DNA from: an uncultured Prochlorococcus sp.
GTDB taxonomy: Bacteria > Cyanobacteriota > Cyanobacteriia > PCC-6307 > Cyanobiaceae
Direction of reading: 5' to 3'
Assembly (NCBI RefSeq): GCF_902536725.1
Contig: NZ_CACAYO010000005.1
Location: 50,819 to 114,818 of the forward strand
Length of the DNA stretch: 64,000 nt
This document shows, in pieces, positions 57,356 to 64,000 of this stretch. Each line of letters starts with the position of its first letter. The first letter of the stretch is position 1. A program made the position numbers and the translations under genes. The notes under the pieces are model-generated. The model ran no database searches, was not told the origin of the DNA, and was given only the letters and a program-made list of their open reading frames with translations.

Positions 57356-57452
57356 AATAAATTAAAAGAAAGTTGTATTAAATAACATAGCAATTTGTGT
57401 GTAATATATGCAATTATTTATTATGTACTTATTCTATTATTTATCTTTAAAA

Positions 57453-57722
57453 ATGGAAAAGTTTGTAGTTTTTGGAAAGTATTGTGAAGATGCCATTACT
57501 AAAAGGGGTCCGTTTCGTGAACAACATCTTAATAGACTTAAAAACCTAAAAGATCGAGATATTCTAGTTACATTAGGACCAACTAAATGTACTAAATATT
57601 TGTTTGGAATTTTTAATGCTAATGATGAAAATGAGTTGAAGGATCTTATTGAGGATGATATATATTGGGAAAAAGGTATATGGATAAATTATGATATTTA
57701 TCCTTGGATTCAGGCATTTTAA
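57453..57722 (+). CDS. YciI-like protein
   Basis: I start it at ATG 57453 (MEKFVVFGKYCEDAITKRG), giving 89 residues; the longer frame from 57408 begins with hydrophobic residues lacking family resemblance. The ferredoxin-like fold of the YciI family is recognisable from VFGKYCEDAITKRGPFREQHLNRLKNL, with the conserved histidine in EQHL, and DILVTLGPT and the ending EKGIWINYDIYPW. The function of the family is unknown; some members are linked to enzymes that handle reactive lactones. It is divergent from the AbrB-like regulator. Confidence 0.8.
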   Translation: MEKFVVFGKYCEDAITKRGPFREQHLNRLKNLKDRDILVTLGPTKCTKYLFGIFNANDENELKDLIEDDIYWEKGIWINYDIYPWIQAF

Positions 57723-57927
57723 ATATTATTTACAAAAATATTTTTAGTACTTATTAATTATTATTTATTAATTGAAAAAAAAATACTTTAAATAAAAATT
57801 CATAATATTTTAGTGTTAATAATTTAACTATTTATCATTTTTGGGAATTAAAACGATATTTATTTAAAGTTTATTTTTTAAATAAGTTTTATTATTTTTA
57901 ACTAAAACATAATATTTTAAATAATAT
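57723..57927. other. A/T-rich gap with no gene
   Basis: This 205-base gap is almost entirely A and T, with repeated T-runs and no open frame or RNA structure that I can support. It separates the YciI-like gene from the 3' end of the HTH protein gene, and probably only holds transcription ends. Confidence 0.6.
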
Positions 57928-58248
57928 TTATTCACAAGTATCTTGAGTTATCTGGTTTACTAATGAGTCGATATCTAATTGATTATATGATGATGTTTGT
58001 TTTGTCTCTGGATAATCATTTTTGAAATTGTTTAACCAATTTTGTTCAATCCTTATAAGATTTTTTGCAATATTGAACATACCGCCTTTTTTATGTAATT
58101 CTTTAATCTTAAGAATAATCTCAGAGGTTCTGCTCGATTTAATATTTAATTCATTTGCTAAATCTTTTTGGTTAAATCCATGAGATTTCAACCAATCCTT
58201 AATAAAGGAGATAAGTTCTCTTTCTTCTTGTTGAGATAATTTACTCAT
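57928..58248 (-). CDS. Small helix-turn-helix protein
   Basis: A 106-residue protein starting at ATG 58248, directly against the stop of the DUF1232 gene (58249). The helical segment FIKDWLKSHGFNQKDLANELNIKSSRTSEIILKIKELH is a helix-turn-helix (two helices around QKDLANELNIKSSRTSE), like those of Cro/C1 or XRE types. The C-terminal 30 residues are polar. It is likely DNA-binding. I do not recognise a named family; the tight fit with the YkvA-like gene suggests one transcript. Confidence 0.7.
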   Translation of the reverse strand: MSKLSQQEERELISFIKDWLKSHGFNQKDLANELNIKSSRTSEIILKIKELHKKGGMFNIAKNLIRIEQNWLNNFKNDYPETKQTSSYNQLDIDSLVNQITQDTCE

Positions 58249-58617
58249 TTAATAAAAAGGGAATAACTTATTCAGCTTGGTCTCTGCTCTTGCTCTAATT
58301 GAAGGAGTCATATATTTGCTCCATATACTAAGTACGGCGGTGAGGGCAACAAAATCATCACTAAAACCAACTAATGGCATAAAGTCAGGGAAAAGGTCAA
58401 ATGGCATAATTAAGTATGCTAGGGCAGCCATTAATGAAACTCTTACTTGTGCGGGAGTAAAAGGGTCTATAGCCATCTCCAAAACTTCTAATGCAGGCTT
58501 TGCAATAGTTCTTCCTGCTTTAATAAGAATCTTGATAATGATATTTTCATCAAATGTTGAACTTTCTAAAACTTCAGCATCATAAATTTTTTCTTTGTTT
58601 TTGTAATTCTCTGTCAT
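58249..58617 (-). CDS. DUF1232 (YkvA)-family membrane protein
   Basis: A 122-residue protein from ATG 58617. The family core is SLMAALAYLIMPFDLFPDFMPLVGFSDDFVALTAVLSIW, with the LIMPFDLFPDF box that defines DUF1232. It probably has two membrane-associated helices around that box. Members are found widely in bacteria and plastids, without a firmly known function. Its stop abuts the HTH gene start. Upstream 35 bases separate it from the sigma factor gene's stop on the same strand. Confidence 0.82.
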   Translation of the reverse strand: MTENYKNKEKIYDAEVLESSTFDENIIIKILIKAGRTIAKPALEVLEMAIDPFTPAQVRVSLMAALAYLIMPFDLFPDFMPLVGFSDDFVALTAVLSIWSKYMTPSIRARAETKLNKLFPFY

Positions 58618-58652
58618 CCTTATCTATAGAATTTAGATTTTTTGATTGAATT

Positions 58653-59576
58653 TTAACTAATACTATCAACTAGCCCGTTTTGTATTCCTGCTTTTCTAAG
58701 TTTTCTTAAAGCACGTTGAACGACTTGTCGGCAATATTCCCTACTACAACCCATATGTCTTGCAACTTCAGCTAAAGTTCTCCATTCATTAGAACCGTCT
58801 AACCCAAACCTTAGACTTACTATCTTTCTTTCTTTCTCAGTTAAATTTGCTTTATCTAATAACTTCCAAGCCGAGGCTGTCCTCTCTGCTAATTCGGCTA
58901 ATTCCATTGGGGGAGTTTGATCACTTGGAAGAATATCAACTAATTCGGAAGGATCTGATTTTGATTTAACAGTACCTTGGAGACTAACAGTTATGCTTCT
59001 CAATTCACAAGAGAGGAGTTCGTCAATTTCCTCTTTGGTTATTTTCATTTCTTCAGCTAGCTCATTACTACTAGGTGGAATACCTTTAAGTTGCATAAGC
59101 TTTGATTTTGCAGATCTTAGTTTTGTAAGTTTTTCATTAATGTTAACAGGGATCCTTATCGTTCTACTTTGAGTTGACAATGCTCTATTTAAACCTTGCC
59201 TAATCCACCAATAAGCATATGTAGAAAATCTATGTCCTCTAGACGGATCATATTTTTCTACGGCCCTTGTAAGACCTAATGTCCCCTCCTGAATTAAGTC
59301 CAGTAATTCTAATCCTTTACCTTGGTATCTCTTGGCAAGGTTGACAACTAGTCTTAGGTTGGCTGTTATCATCTCGTTTTTAGCTTTTTCACCAATTTTG
59401 ATCTTTTTTCTTTCAGCTTCGGAATATTCACAAGCAGGCCCTTTCCCTCCTGCCTCTTGACATCTGTTAACAAGCATAACCATCTCTTGGACTTTTCTGC
59501 CCATTGTGAGTTCTCTTTCGGGAGTCAAAAGTTGATGACGACCTATTTCTCCAAGAAAATCGCTTAATGAACTCAC
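58653..59576 (-). CDS. Group 2 sigma-70 factor
   Basis: A 307-residue RNA polymerase sigma factor. Region 2 has NLRLVVNLAKRYQGKGLELLDLIQEGTLGL and FSTYAYWWIRQGLNRAL; region 3 has IPVNINEKLTKL; and region 4 has EKERKIVSLRFGL and the DNA-binding TLAEVARHMGCSREYCRQVVQRALRKLR. Region 1.1 is missing, which separates it from the housekeeping RpoD. Group 2 sigma factors in cyanobacteria respond to light, circadian time and stress. It starts at ATG 59576 and has a 158-base gap upstream with an 11-base A/T repeat. Region 1.2 is present at the N-terminus (DFLGEIGRHQLLTPEREL). Confidence 0.92.
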   Translation of the reverse strand: MSSLSDFLGEIGRHQLLTPERELTMGRKVQEMVMLVNRCQEAGGKGPACEYSEAERKKIKIGEKAKNEMITANLRLVVNLAKRYQGKGLELLDLIQEGTLGLTRAVEKYDPSRGHRFSTYAYWWIRQGLNRALSTQSRTIRIPVNINEKLTKLRSAKSKLMQLKGIPPSSNELAEEMKITKEEIDELLSCELRSITVSLQGTVKSKSDPSELVDILPSDQTPPMELAELAERTASAWKLLDKANLTEKERKIVSLRFGLDGSNEWRTLAEVARHMGCSREYCRQVVQRALRKLRKAGIQNGLVDSIS

Positions 59577-59638
59577 GATTTACCTCATTGTTGATATATT
59601 CAACTTATAGTCAATTGAGTAATAAGCCATACATGTAA

Positions 59639-59682
59639 TAATTAATTAATAATTAATTAATAATTATTAATTAGTTAATTAA
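59639..59682. repeat. 11-base A/T tandem repeat upstream of the sigma factor gene
   Basis: TAATTAATTAA is repeated exactly twice (59639-59649 and 59650-59660), followed by a degenerate third (59661-59670) and fourth copy (59671-59682). The unit is itself nearly palindromic and close to one helical turn. It lies 63 bases upstream of the sigma factor ATG. Confidence 0.6.
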
Positions 59683-59734
59683 CCGTTTTTTCAAATTTTC
59701 ATTTTAAAAATTATAAATATTAAATTTTAATTAT

Positions 59735-60394
59735 TTAATTTTTTCTTCTCGATTCTAGAACAGCAAGTATATCTCTCCACTCAACGCCTTTATGCAAAAG
59801 GGCTACTTGCAGATGATAAATTAAGTCAGCAGCTTCATTTGAGATTGAATTTTTATCATTATCTTTGCAAGCCATTATAAATTCTGCAGATTCCTCTCCT
59901 ATTTTTTTCAAAATAGTATTACTGCCTTTTGTTAATAAATGATTTGTGTAACTTTTTTCAGATGGCGTTATTGATCTTTGGTTAATTGTATTGAATAATT
60001 CAGAGCAAATATTTGAGAAGGGAGTTGTTTTTTTCTCTTTTTTATCATTTTGATTAATTTGGATTTCATTGAAAAAACAACTTCTTTCCCCAGTGTGACA
60101 TGCTCCTGAACCATTTTGTTCAATCAAAAGGATTAGTGCATCATTATCGCAGTCGAATCTTATCTCTTTAAGTATTTGGGTACTTCCACTTGTAGCTCCT
60201 TTTCTCCAGATTTCTGATCTTGATCTACTCCAGTAATGAACGTTTTTGGTCTCAAGTGTCATTGTCAACGATTCTTTGTTCATCCAGGCAAGCATAAGAA
60301 TTGATCCGTCGAGCCAATCTTGTGCTATTGCAGGGATTAATCCATAATTATCAAAGCGTAGATCTTCTATCGAAAAATTAGTTGAATAAGCCAT
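59735..60394 (-). CDS. hisIE: Bifunctional HisI-HisE: phosphoribosyl-AMP cyclohydrolase/phosphoribosyl-ATP pyrophosphatase
   Basis: The enzyme carries steps two and three of histidine synthesis. I start it at ATG 60394 (MAYSTNFSIEDLRFD), 219 residues; the frame can extend to 60469 but the extra 25 residues lack family resemblance. The HisI domain (about 1-115) has LMLAWMNKESL, WSRSRSEIWRKGATSG and FDCDNDALIL with the metal cysteines, and CHTGERSCFF. The HisE domain (about 125-219) has KKIGEESAEFIMA and ISNEAADLIYHL. It is divergent from the QueD-like gene. Confidence 0.94.
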   Translation of the reverse strand: MAYSTNFSIEDLRFDNYGLIPAIAQDWLDGSILMLAWMNKESLTMTLETKNVHYWSRSRSEIWRKGATSGSTQILKEIRFDCDNDALILLIEQNGSGACHTGERSCFFNEIQINQNDKKEKKTTPFSNICSELFNTINQRSITPSEKSYTNHLLTKGSNTILKKIGEESAEFIMACKDNDKNSISNEAADLIYHLQVALLHKGVEWRDILAVLESRRKN

Positions 60395-60457
60395 TATTTT
60401 CGTTATGTTAAATCCTACTAATTGTGTTTTATTAAAAATTATCCTAACAGTTAATTG

Positions 60458-60928
60458 ATGTATATTCATTCTTTGAAATTTTCATGCAGTAAAAGTTACG
60501 AGGATTTTCCCTGTTCACATAGGCAATGGCGCCATGAGGGACACTGCAGATTTGTACATGGATATTCAAGATCATTTACCTTTTGGTTCACTGCCAAAAA
60601 ATTAGACCTTAATGGTTTTGTTGTGGACTTTTCAAGTCTAAAGCCATTAGAAAATAGACTAAAGGAGCAATTTGACCATACTTTTTTAGTAAATAAAGAT
60701 GACCCTTTGTTGAATTACTGGCAAAAATTACATAACTTAGATGCTTTAGATCTGAGAATTATGGATAATGTGGGAATGGAGTTCACTTCTGAATTAATTT
60801 GGAGATGGGCTAATGAATACTTGCAGGACAAGGATAAGGGCAGAACATGTTGTTGGAAAACAGAATCAAAAGAAAATAAATCTAATAAAGCAAATTATGA
60901 GAAATTTCCTGATTGGTTCAAATCTTAG
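60458..60928 (+). CDS. 6-carboxytetrahydropterin synthase (QueD)-like protein
   Basis: A 156-residue protein from ATG 60458. The family start and metal-binding region are FPCSHRQWRHEGHCRFVHGYSRSF (positions about 18-41), followed by GFVVDFSSLKPL and FDHTFLVNKDDPLL, and an ending with a glutamate that matches the usual MEFTSELIWRWA. In standard QueD the last zinc pair is HGH; here it reads HGY, so one ligand may be replaced or supplied by the neighbouring GHC. The assignment is to the fold and pathway (queuosine or another pterin product); exact chemistry is uncertain. Confidence 0.75.
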   Translation: MYIHSLKFSCSKSYEDFPCSHRQWRHEGHCRFVHGYSRSFTFWFTAKKLDLNGFVVDFSSLKPLENRLKEQFDHTFLVNKDDPLLNYWQKLHNLDALDLRIMDNVGMEFTSELIWRWANEYLQDKDKGRTCCWKTESKENKSNKANYEKFPDWFKS

Positions 60929-60977
60929 ATTAAAGTTGTTAAATTTCAAGTCATATAGAATTCTTTAATTTAGATCT

Positions 60978-63560
60978 TTAATCAACAATTATCTCTTTAT
61001 TAACCAGATAAATATTAATTTCGTCTTTATTAAGGTAATGATTATTCAATATATTATTCGAAATTTTTGTCTCAATTTGTTTTTGAATAATTCTTTTTAA
61101 AGGCCTTGCTCCAAAGGCATGATCGAAACTGTTTTCGACAATTTGGTTAAGTGCCTCATCCGTAATTTTGAATTTTAAGTTTTTTTTGTTAAGTCTTTTT
61201 TCTAAATTTTGAAGTTGGATTTTTGCAATTTGTTTTATGTCGTTTAATTCTAAATTATTAAAAATAACTATTTCATCAAGTCGATTTAAAAACTCAGGCT
61301 TGAAAAATTTTTTAAGTTCATTATCTACAACTTTTTTTATTTCATTTGTATCTTCTTTTCTAACTGATAAATCATTTATTGATTGACTTCCTAAATTGCT
61401 TGTCAAAACAATAATTGAATTTTTGAAATTGATCGTACGACCTTGCCCATCAGTAATAATTCCATCATCAAGAACCTGTAAAAGAATATCTAAAATGTCA
61501 TTGTGAGCTTTTTCTATTTCATCAAGTAGTATCAACGAATAAGGATTTTTCCGCACTGCTTCAGTTAATTGACCGCCTGATTCGAAACCTAGATATCCAG
61601 GAGGCGCACCTATAATTTTACTTACTGAATGCTTTTCCATATATTCAGACATATCAAGTCTTGTAATTGAAGAATTTGAATCGAATATAATTTTGGCTGT
61701 TACTTTACTTAGCTCTGTTTTCCCAACACCAGTTGGACCTAAGAATAGGAAACTGGCTAAAGGCTTACTTGGATCATTTAAACCAGTCCTTGATCTCTTA
61801 ATAGAATCTGCAACAGCCCTAATTGCACTATCTTGACCAATAATTTTTTCTTTAAGGATTGACTCGAGGCTCAAAAGTTTATCTTTTTCTGACTGGTTTA
61901 AGTTCTGTACTGGAATAGAGGTCCACTTTGAGACAACTTCTGCAATATCATCAAACGTAACTTCCTGCCTTAAAAGACTCGTCTCTCCTTTTTTATGAGA
62001 ATTAACTAGATAGTCACTTTTTTCTTTTAGTTTTTTTTGTAAAAAATTTAAAGTTCCAAATTCTAATTCTGCTGCTTTGTTCAGGTCAAAACTCCTTTTG
62101 GCTTGATCTATTTGCAATTGAACAGATTCAATTTCTTCTTTTATGGTGCTAATCTCATCAATTTCATCTTTTTCTTTTTTCCATTTAGCACCTAATTCTG
62201 CCTGTTTATCTTTAAGGGATATAAGTTCATTATTGATTTTTTTTAATCTTTCTACAGAAAAATCATCTGTTTCTCTTTTTAAAGATAATTTTTCCATTTC
62301 AAACTGCAAAACTTTTCGATCAATTTCATCAATTTCTTCAGGTTTGGAAGTTATGACCATATTTAATCTTGAGGCTGCTTCATCGATTAGATCTATTGCT
62401 TTGTCTGGAAGAAATCTATCGTTTATATATCTTTCACTAAGTGTCGCAGCTGCAACTAAAGCATTATCAGAAATTCTCACACTATGATGAACTTCGTATC
62501 TTTCTCTCAATCCTCTTAATATTGATACAGTATCATCTATTGAGGGAGCCTCAATTTTTATTTTCTGAAATCTTCGCTCTAGAGCAGGATCTTTTTCTAT
62601 ATTTTGTTTATGTTCAATAATAGTTGTGGCACCAATACATCTAAGTTCTCCTCTTGCAAGCATTGGTTTTAATAGGTTGCTAGCATCTAAAGAACCTCCG
62701 CTAGCACCAGCTCCAACAACTGTATGAATTTCATCAATAAAAAGAATGATTTTACCGTCTGATTCTTTAACTTTCTTCAGGACATTTTTTATTCTTTCTT
62801 CAAATTCTCCACGATACTTTGCTCCAGCTACAAGTGAACCCATATCTAATGAAATTAGTTGCCTATCTTGTAGGGCAGAAGGTACATCGCCATTAATAAT
62901 TCTTTGAGCCAACCCTTCAACTATTGCCGTTTTGCCAACCCCGGGTTCTCCAATTAGAACCGGATTATTTTTTGTTCTTCTACTCAATATTTGAATTGTT
63001 CTTCTAATCTCTTCATCTCTACCAATAACAGGGTCTAAAATACCATCGCGTGCAGATTGAGTTAGATCAATACCATATTTTTCCAAAGACTCATTAGAAG
63101 TATCAAATTTGTTTTTTACTGATGGATCTGACTTCATTTTCTTTATAGTTTCAAGAAATTCTGGAATTCCTTTTTGATTTAAAATTTGAAATCCGTATTT
63201 ATCATCATAAGTGAAACCGTAAATTAAGTGTTCTGTTGATATCACTACATCATTTAAAGTATTTTTAATATCATTCGCTTTCAAAAATATTTTGTGAAGA
63301 GTATCACCAATATATAAATTATCTTGTTTATTTTTCATTTTTGCCTTCAAACTTAATGAAGACATTATTACGTTCTCAATCTCTTTGATATTTACATTAT
63401 TTTTTTTTAGGATTTTTCTTGTAAGGTTGTCTTGTTTTATTAGAGCTAAAAATAAATTGTCAGAGTCTACGTTTTGTTGATGATTTTTATAAGCAATTTC
63501 TTTGGCGAAAATAAAACAGCTCCAGGCAGAATTAGAAAATTCGCTTGGAACTATTTTCAT
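60978..63560 (-). CDS. clpB: ClpB-type disaggregase (Hsp100)
   Basis: ClpB works with DnaK to pull proteins out of aggregates. I start it at ATG 63560 (860 residues); TTG 63563 is just upstream. The N-domain is residues about 1-145; the first AAA+ domain has Walker [16 protein letters not shown] and [10 protein letters not shown]; the coiled-coil middle domain (about 400-520) marks it as ClpB rather than ClpC; the second AAA+ domain has [10 protein letters not shown] and [10 protein letters not shown]. The Clp protease-docking IGF/IGL loop is absent. The sequence is more divergent than typical ClpB1 and may be the ClpB2 type. Confidence 0.9.
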   Translation of the reverse strand: MKIVPSEFSNSAWSCFIFAKEIAYKNHQQNVDSDNLFLALIKQDNLTRKILKKNNVNIKEIENVIMSSLSLKAKMKNKQDNLYIGDTLHKIFLKANDIKNTLNDVVISTEHLIYGFTYDDKYGFQILNQKGIPEFLETIKKMKSDPSVKNKFDTSNESLEKYGIDLTQSARDGILDPVIGRDEEIRRTIQILSRRTKNNPVLIGEPGVGKTAIVEGLAQRIINGDVPSALQDRQLISLDMGSLVAGAKYRGEFEERIKNVLKKVKESDGKIILFIDEIHTVVGAGASGGSLDASNLLKPMLARGELRCIGATTIIEHKQNIEKDPALERRFQKIKIEAPSIDDTVSILRGLRERYEVHHSVRISDNALVAAATLSERYINDRFLPDKAIDLIDEAASRLNMVITSKPEEIDEIDRKVLQFEMEKLSLKRETDDFSVERLKKINNELISLKDKQAELGAKWKKEKDEIDEISTIKEEIESVQLQIDQAKRSFDLNKAAELEFGTLNFLQKKLKEKSDYLVNSHKKGETSLLRQEVTFDDIAEVVSKWTSIPVQNLNQSEKDKLLSLESILKEKIIGQDSAIRAVADSIKRSRTGLNDPSKPLASFLFLGPTGVGKTELSKVTAKIIFDSNSSITRLDMSEYMEKHSVSKIIGAPPGYLGFESGGQLTEAVRKNPYSLILLDEIEKAHNDILDILLQVLDDGIITDGQGRTINFKNSIIVLTSNLGSQSINDLSVRKEDTNEIKKVVDNELKKFFKPEFLNRLDEIVIFNNLELNDIKQIAKIQLQNLEKRLNKKNLKFKITDEALNQIVENSFDHAFGARPLKRIIQKQIETKISNNILNNHYLNKDEINIYLVNKEIIVD

Positions 63561-63623
63561 CAATCAAAATATAATTATGACTATAGTAAGTATTTAGTTA
63601 AAAGTACTTAAGTTTTATAAGAT

Positions 63624-63974
63624 TTATTCAACAATAACTTTACCTACCATTCCAGCTCCTCTGTGAGGCTCGCAATAGTAATCATAAGTTCCTGCAGCAT
63701 CAAATGTTTCTTCCCAAGATTCTCCTGGAGCAAAAGCTAGGTCTGCATGACTTAATTCCTCATGACCATCAAAAACAGCATTGTGAGGAGCTAATTTATT
63801 ATTGACGAATTTAACTGTATCACCAGCACTGATGGTTACTGTACTTGGTTCAAATGCAAGCATTCCAGCATCCGTTCCAAGTTTTACTTCAACAGTCTTA
63901 GCTGAAACTGATGAAATTCCTAGACCTAGAGTTAAAACTATTGCGAATAACCCAGTAAAGATTGAACGTAACAT
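63624..63974 (-). CDS. petE: Plastocyanin
   Basis: Plastocyanin is the lumenal copper protein carrying electrons from cytochrome b6f to photosystem I. The 116-residue precursor has a signal peptide (about residues 1-25, ending SVSA). The mature part shows the type 1 copper ligands: the first histidine in [10 protein letters not shown], and the cysteine, second histidine and methionine in [15 protein letters not shown]. Length is normal. The last 26 bases of the window after its start are too short to show the promoter. It is on the same strand as clpB, 63 bases apart. Confidence 0.97.
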   Translation of the reverse strand: MLRSIFTGLFAIVLTLGLGISSVSAKTVEVKLGTDAGMLAFEPSTVTISAGDTVKFVNNKLAPHNAVFDGHEELSHADLAFAPGESWEETFDAAGTYDYYCEPHRGAGMVGKVIVE

Positions 63975-64000
63975 AATTAAAATTTACTTATTTACATATA

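Noticed and set aside
60395..60469. N-terminal extension of hisIE to 60469
   Set aside because: The extra 25 residues have no HisI resemblance; a normal start MAYSTNF is present at 60394, and the extension overlaps the divergent QueD-like gene.

Overview
The window looks like a piece of a Prochlorococcus chromosome, most likely a high-light-adapted strain. The DNA is strongly A/T-rich with very short gaps between genes. It carries a carboxysome operon of the alpha type used by marine picocyanobacteria (csoS1, cbbL, cbbS, csoS2, csoSCA, csoS4A, csoS4B, with csoS1D just upstream). It also carries both protochlorophyllide reductases (por and chlL/chlN/chlB), psaM, ndhL, plastocyanin, a ferrochelatase with a light-harvesting-like tail, and the cyanobacterial alkane pair (aar and ado). 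Gene content and order agree with my memory of MED4-like genomes; I could not run a database search.

Layout. 1-2.7 kb: start of proS (reverse strand, cut by the window edge), a small DNA-binding-like protein, a membrane protein, ppa, an ArsC/Spx-like protein and lepB. 2.8-9 kb: a two-domain histidine phosphatase, a CPBP protease, a probable FtsL next to ftsI, and tal. 9-13.4 kb (reverse): a geranylgeranyl-reductase-type flavoprotein, frr, pyrH, cobO and a tyrosine recombinase. 13.5-20.7 kb: hemH, ilvB, a secreted small protein, then pgeF, a Tab2-like protein and an S1-domain protein (reverse), and a creatininase-family enzyme. 20.8-25.3 kb: ado, aar, accA, an SDR and folE. 25.3-34.2 kb: trpF, a site-2 protease, a frameshifted lipoate-ligase-like gene, psaM, por and the chl genes. 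34.2-43 kb: carboxysome cluster. 43-55 kb: ridA, gloB, hisG, an ABC exporter, a GNAT, two transferases, dnaA, a GST-like protein, gor, a Ca/Na antiporter and pyrC. 55.3-64 kb: tRNA-Leu, ndhL, trpA, an AbrB-type regulator, small proteins, a group 2 sigma factor, hisIE, a QueD-like protein, clpB and petE.

How they work together. The central block builds the carbon-fixing organelle: Rubisco (cbbLS), the scaffold CsoS2, the carbonic anhydrase, shell hexamers, pentamers and a gated trimer, plus a Rubisco assembly factor. Around it lie chlorophyll and haem synthesis (por, chlLNB, hemH), electron transport (petE, psaM, ndhL) and fatty-acid/alkane metabolism (accA, aar, ado). The rest is housekeeping.

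Most unusual points. (1) A run of 12 C breaks a lipoate-ligase-like gene exactly inside its glycine-rich catalytic motif. (2) A comparatively G/C-rich block that can fold sits between rdgB and csoS1, and part of it repeats 14 bases found just before the csoS1 start; a reverse-strand transcript would be antisense to the csoS1 leader. (3) The pyrophosphatase lacks a catalytic aspartate. (4) The laccase-domain gene pgeF has no ordinary start codon but has an ATT placed well after a ribosome binding site. (5) A probable FtsL precedes ftsI. (6) A perfect hairpin lies between cbbS and csoS2. I found no CRISPR array, insertion sequence, prophage or genomic island.
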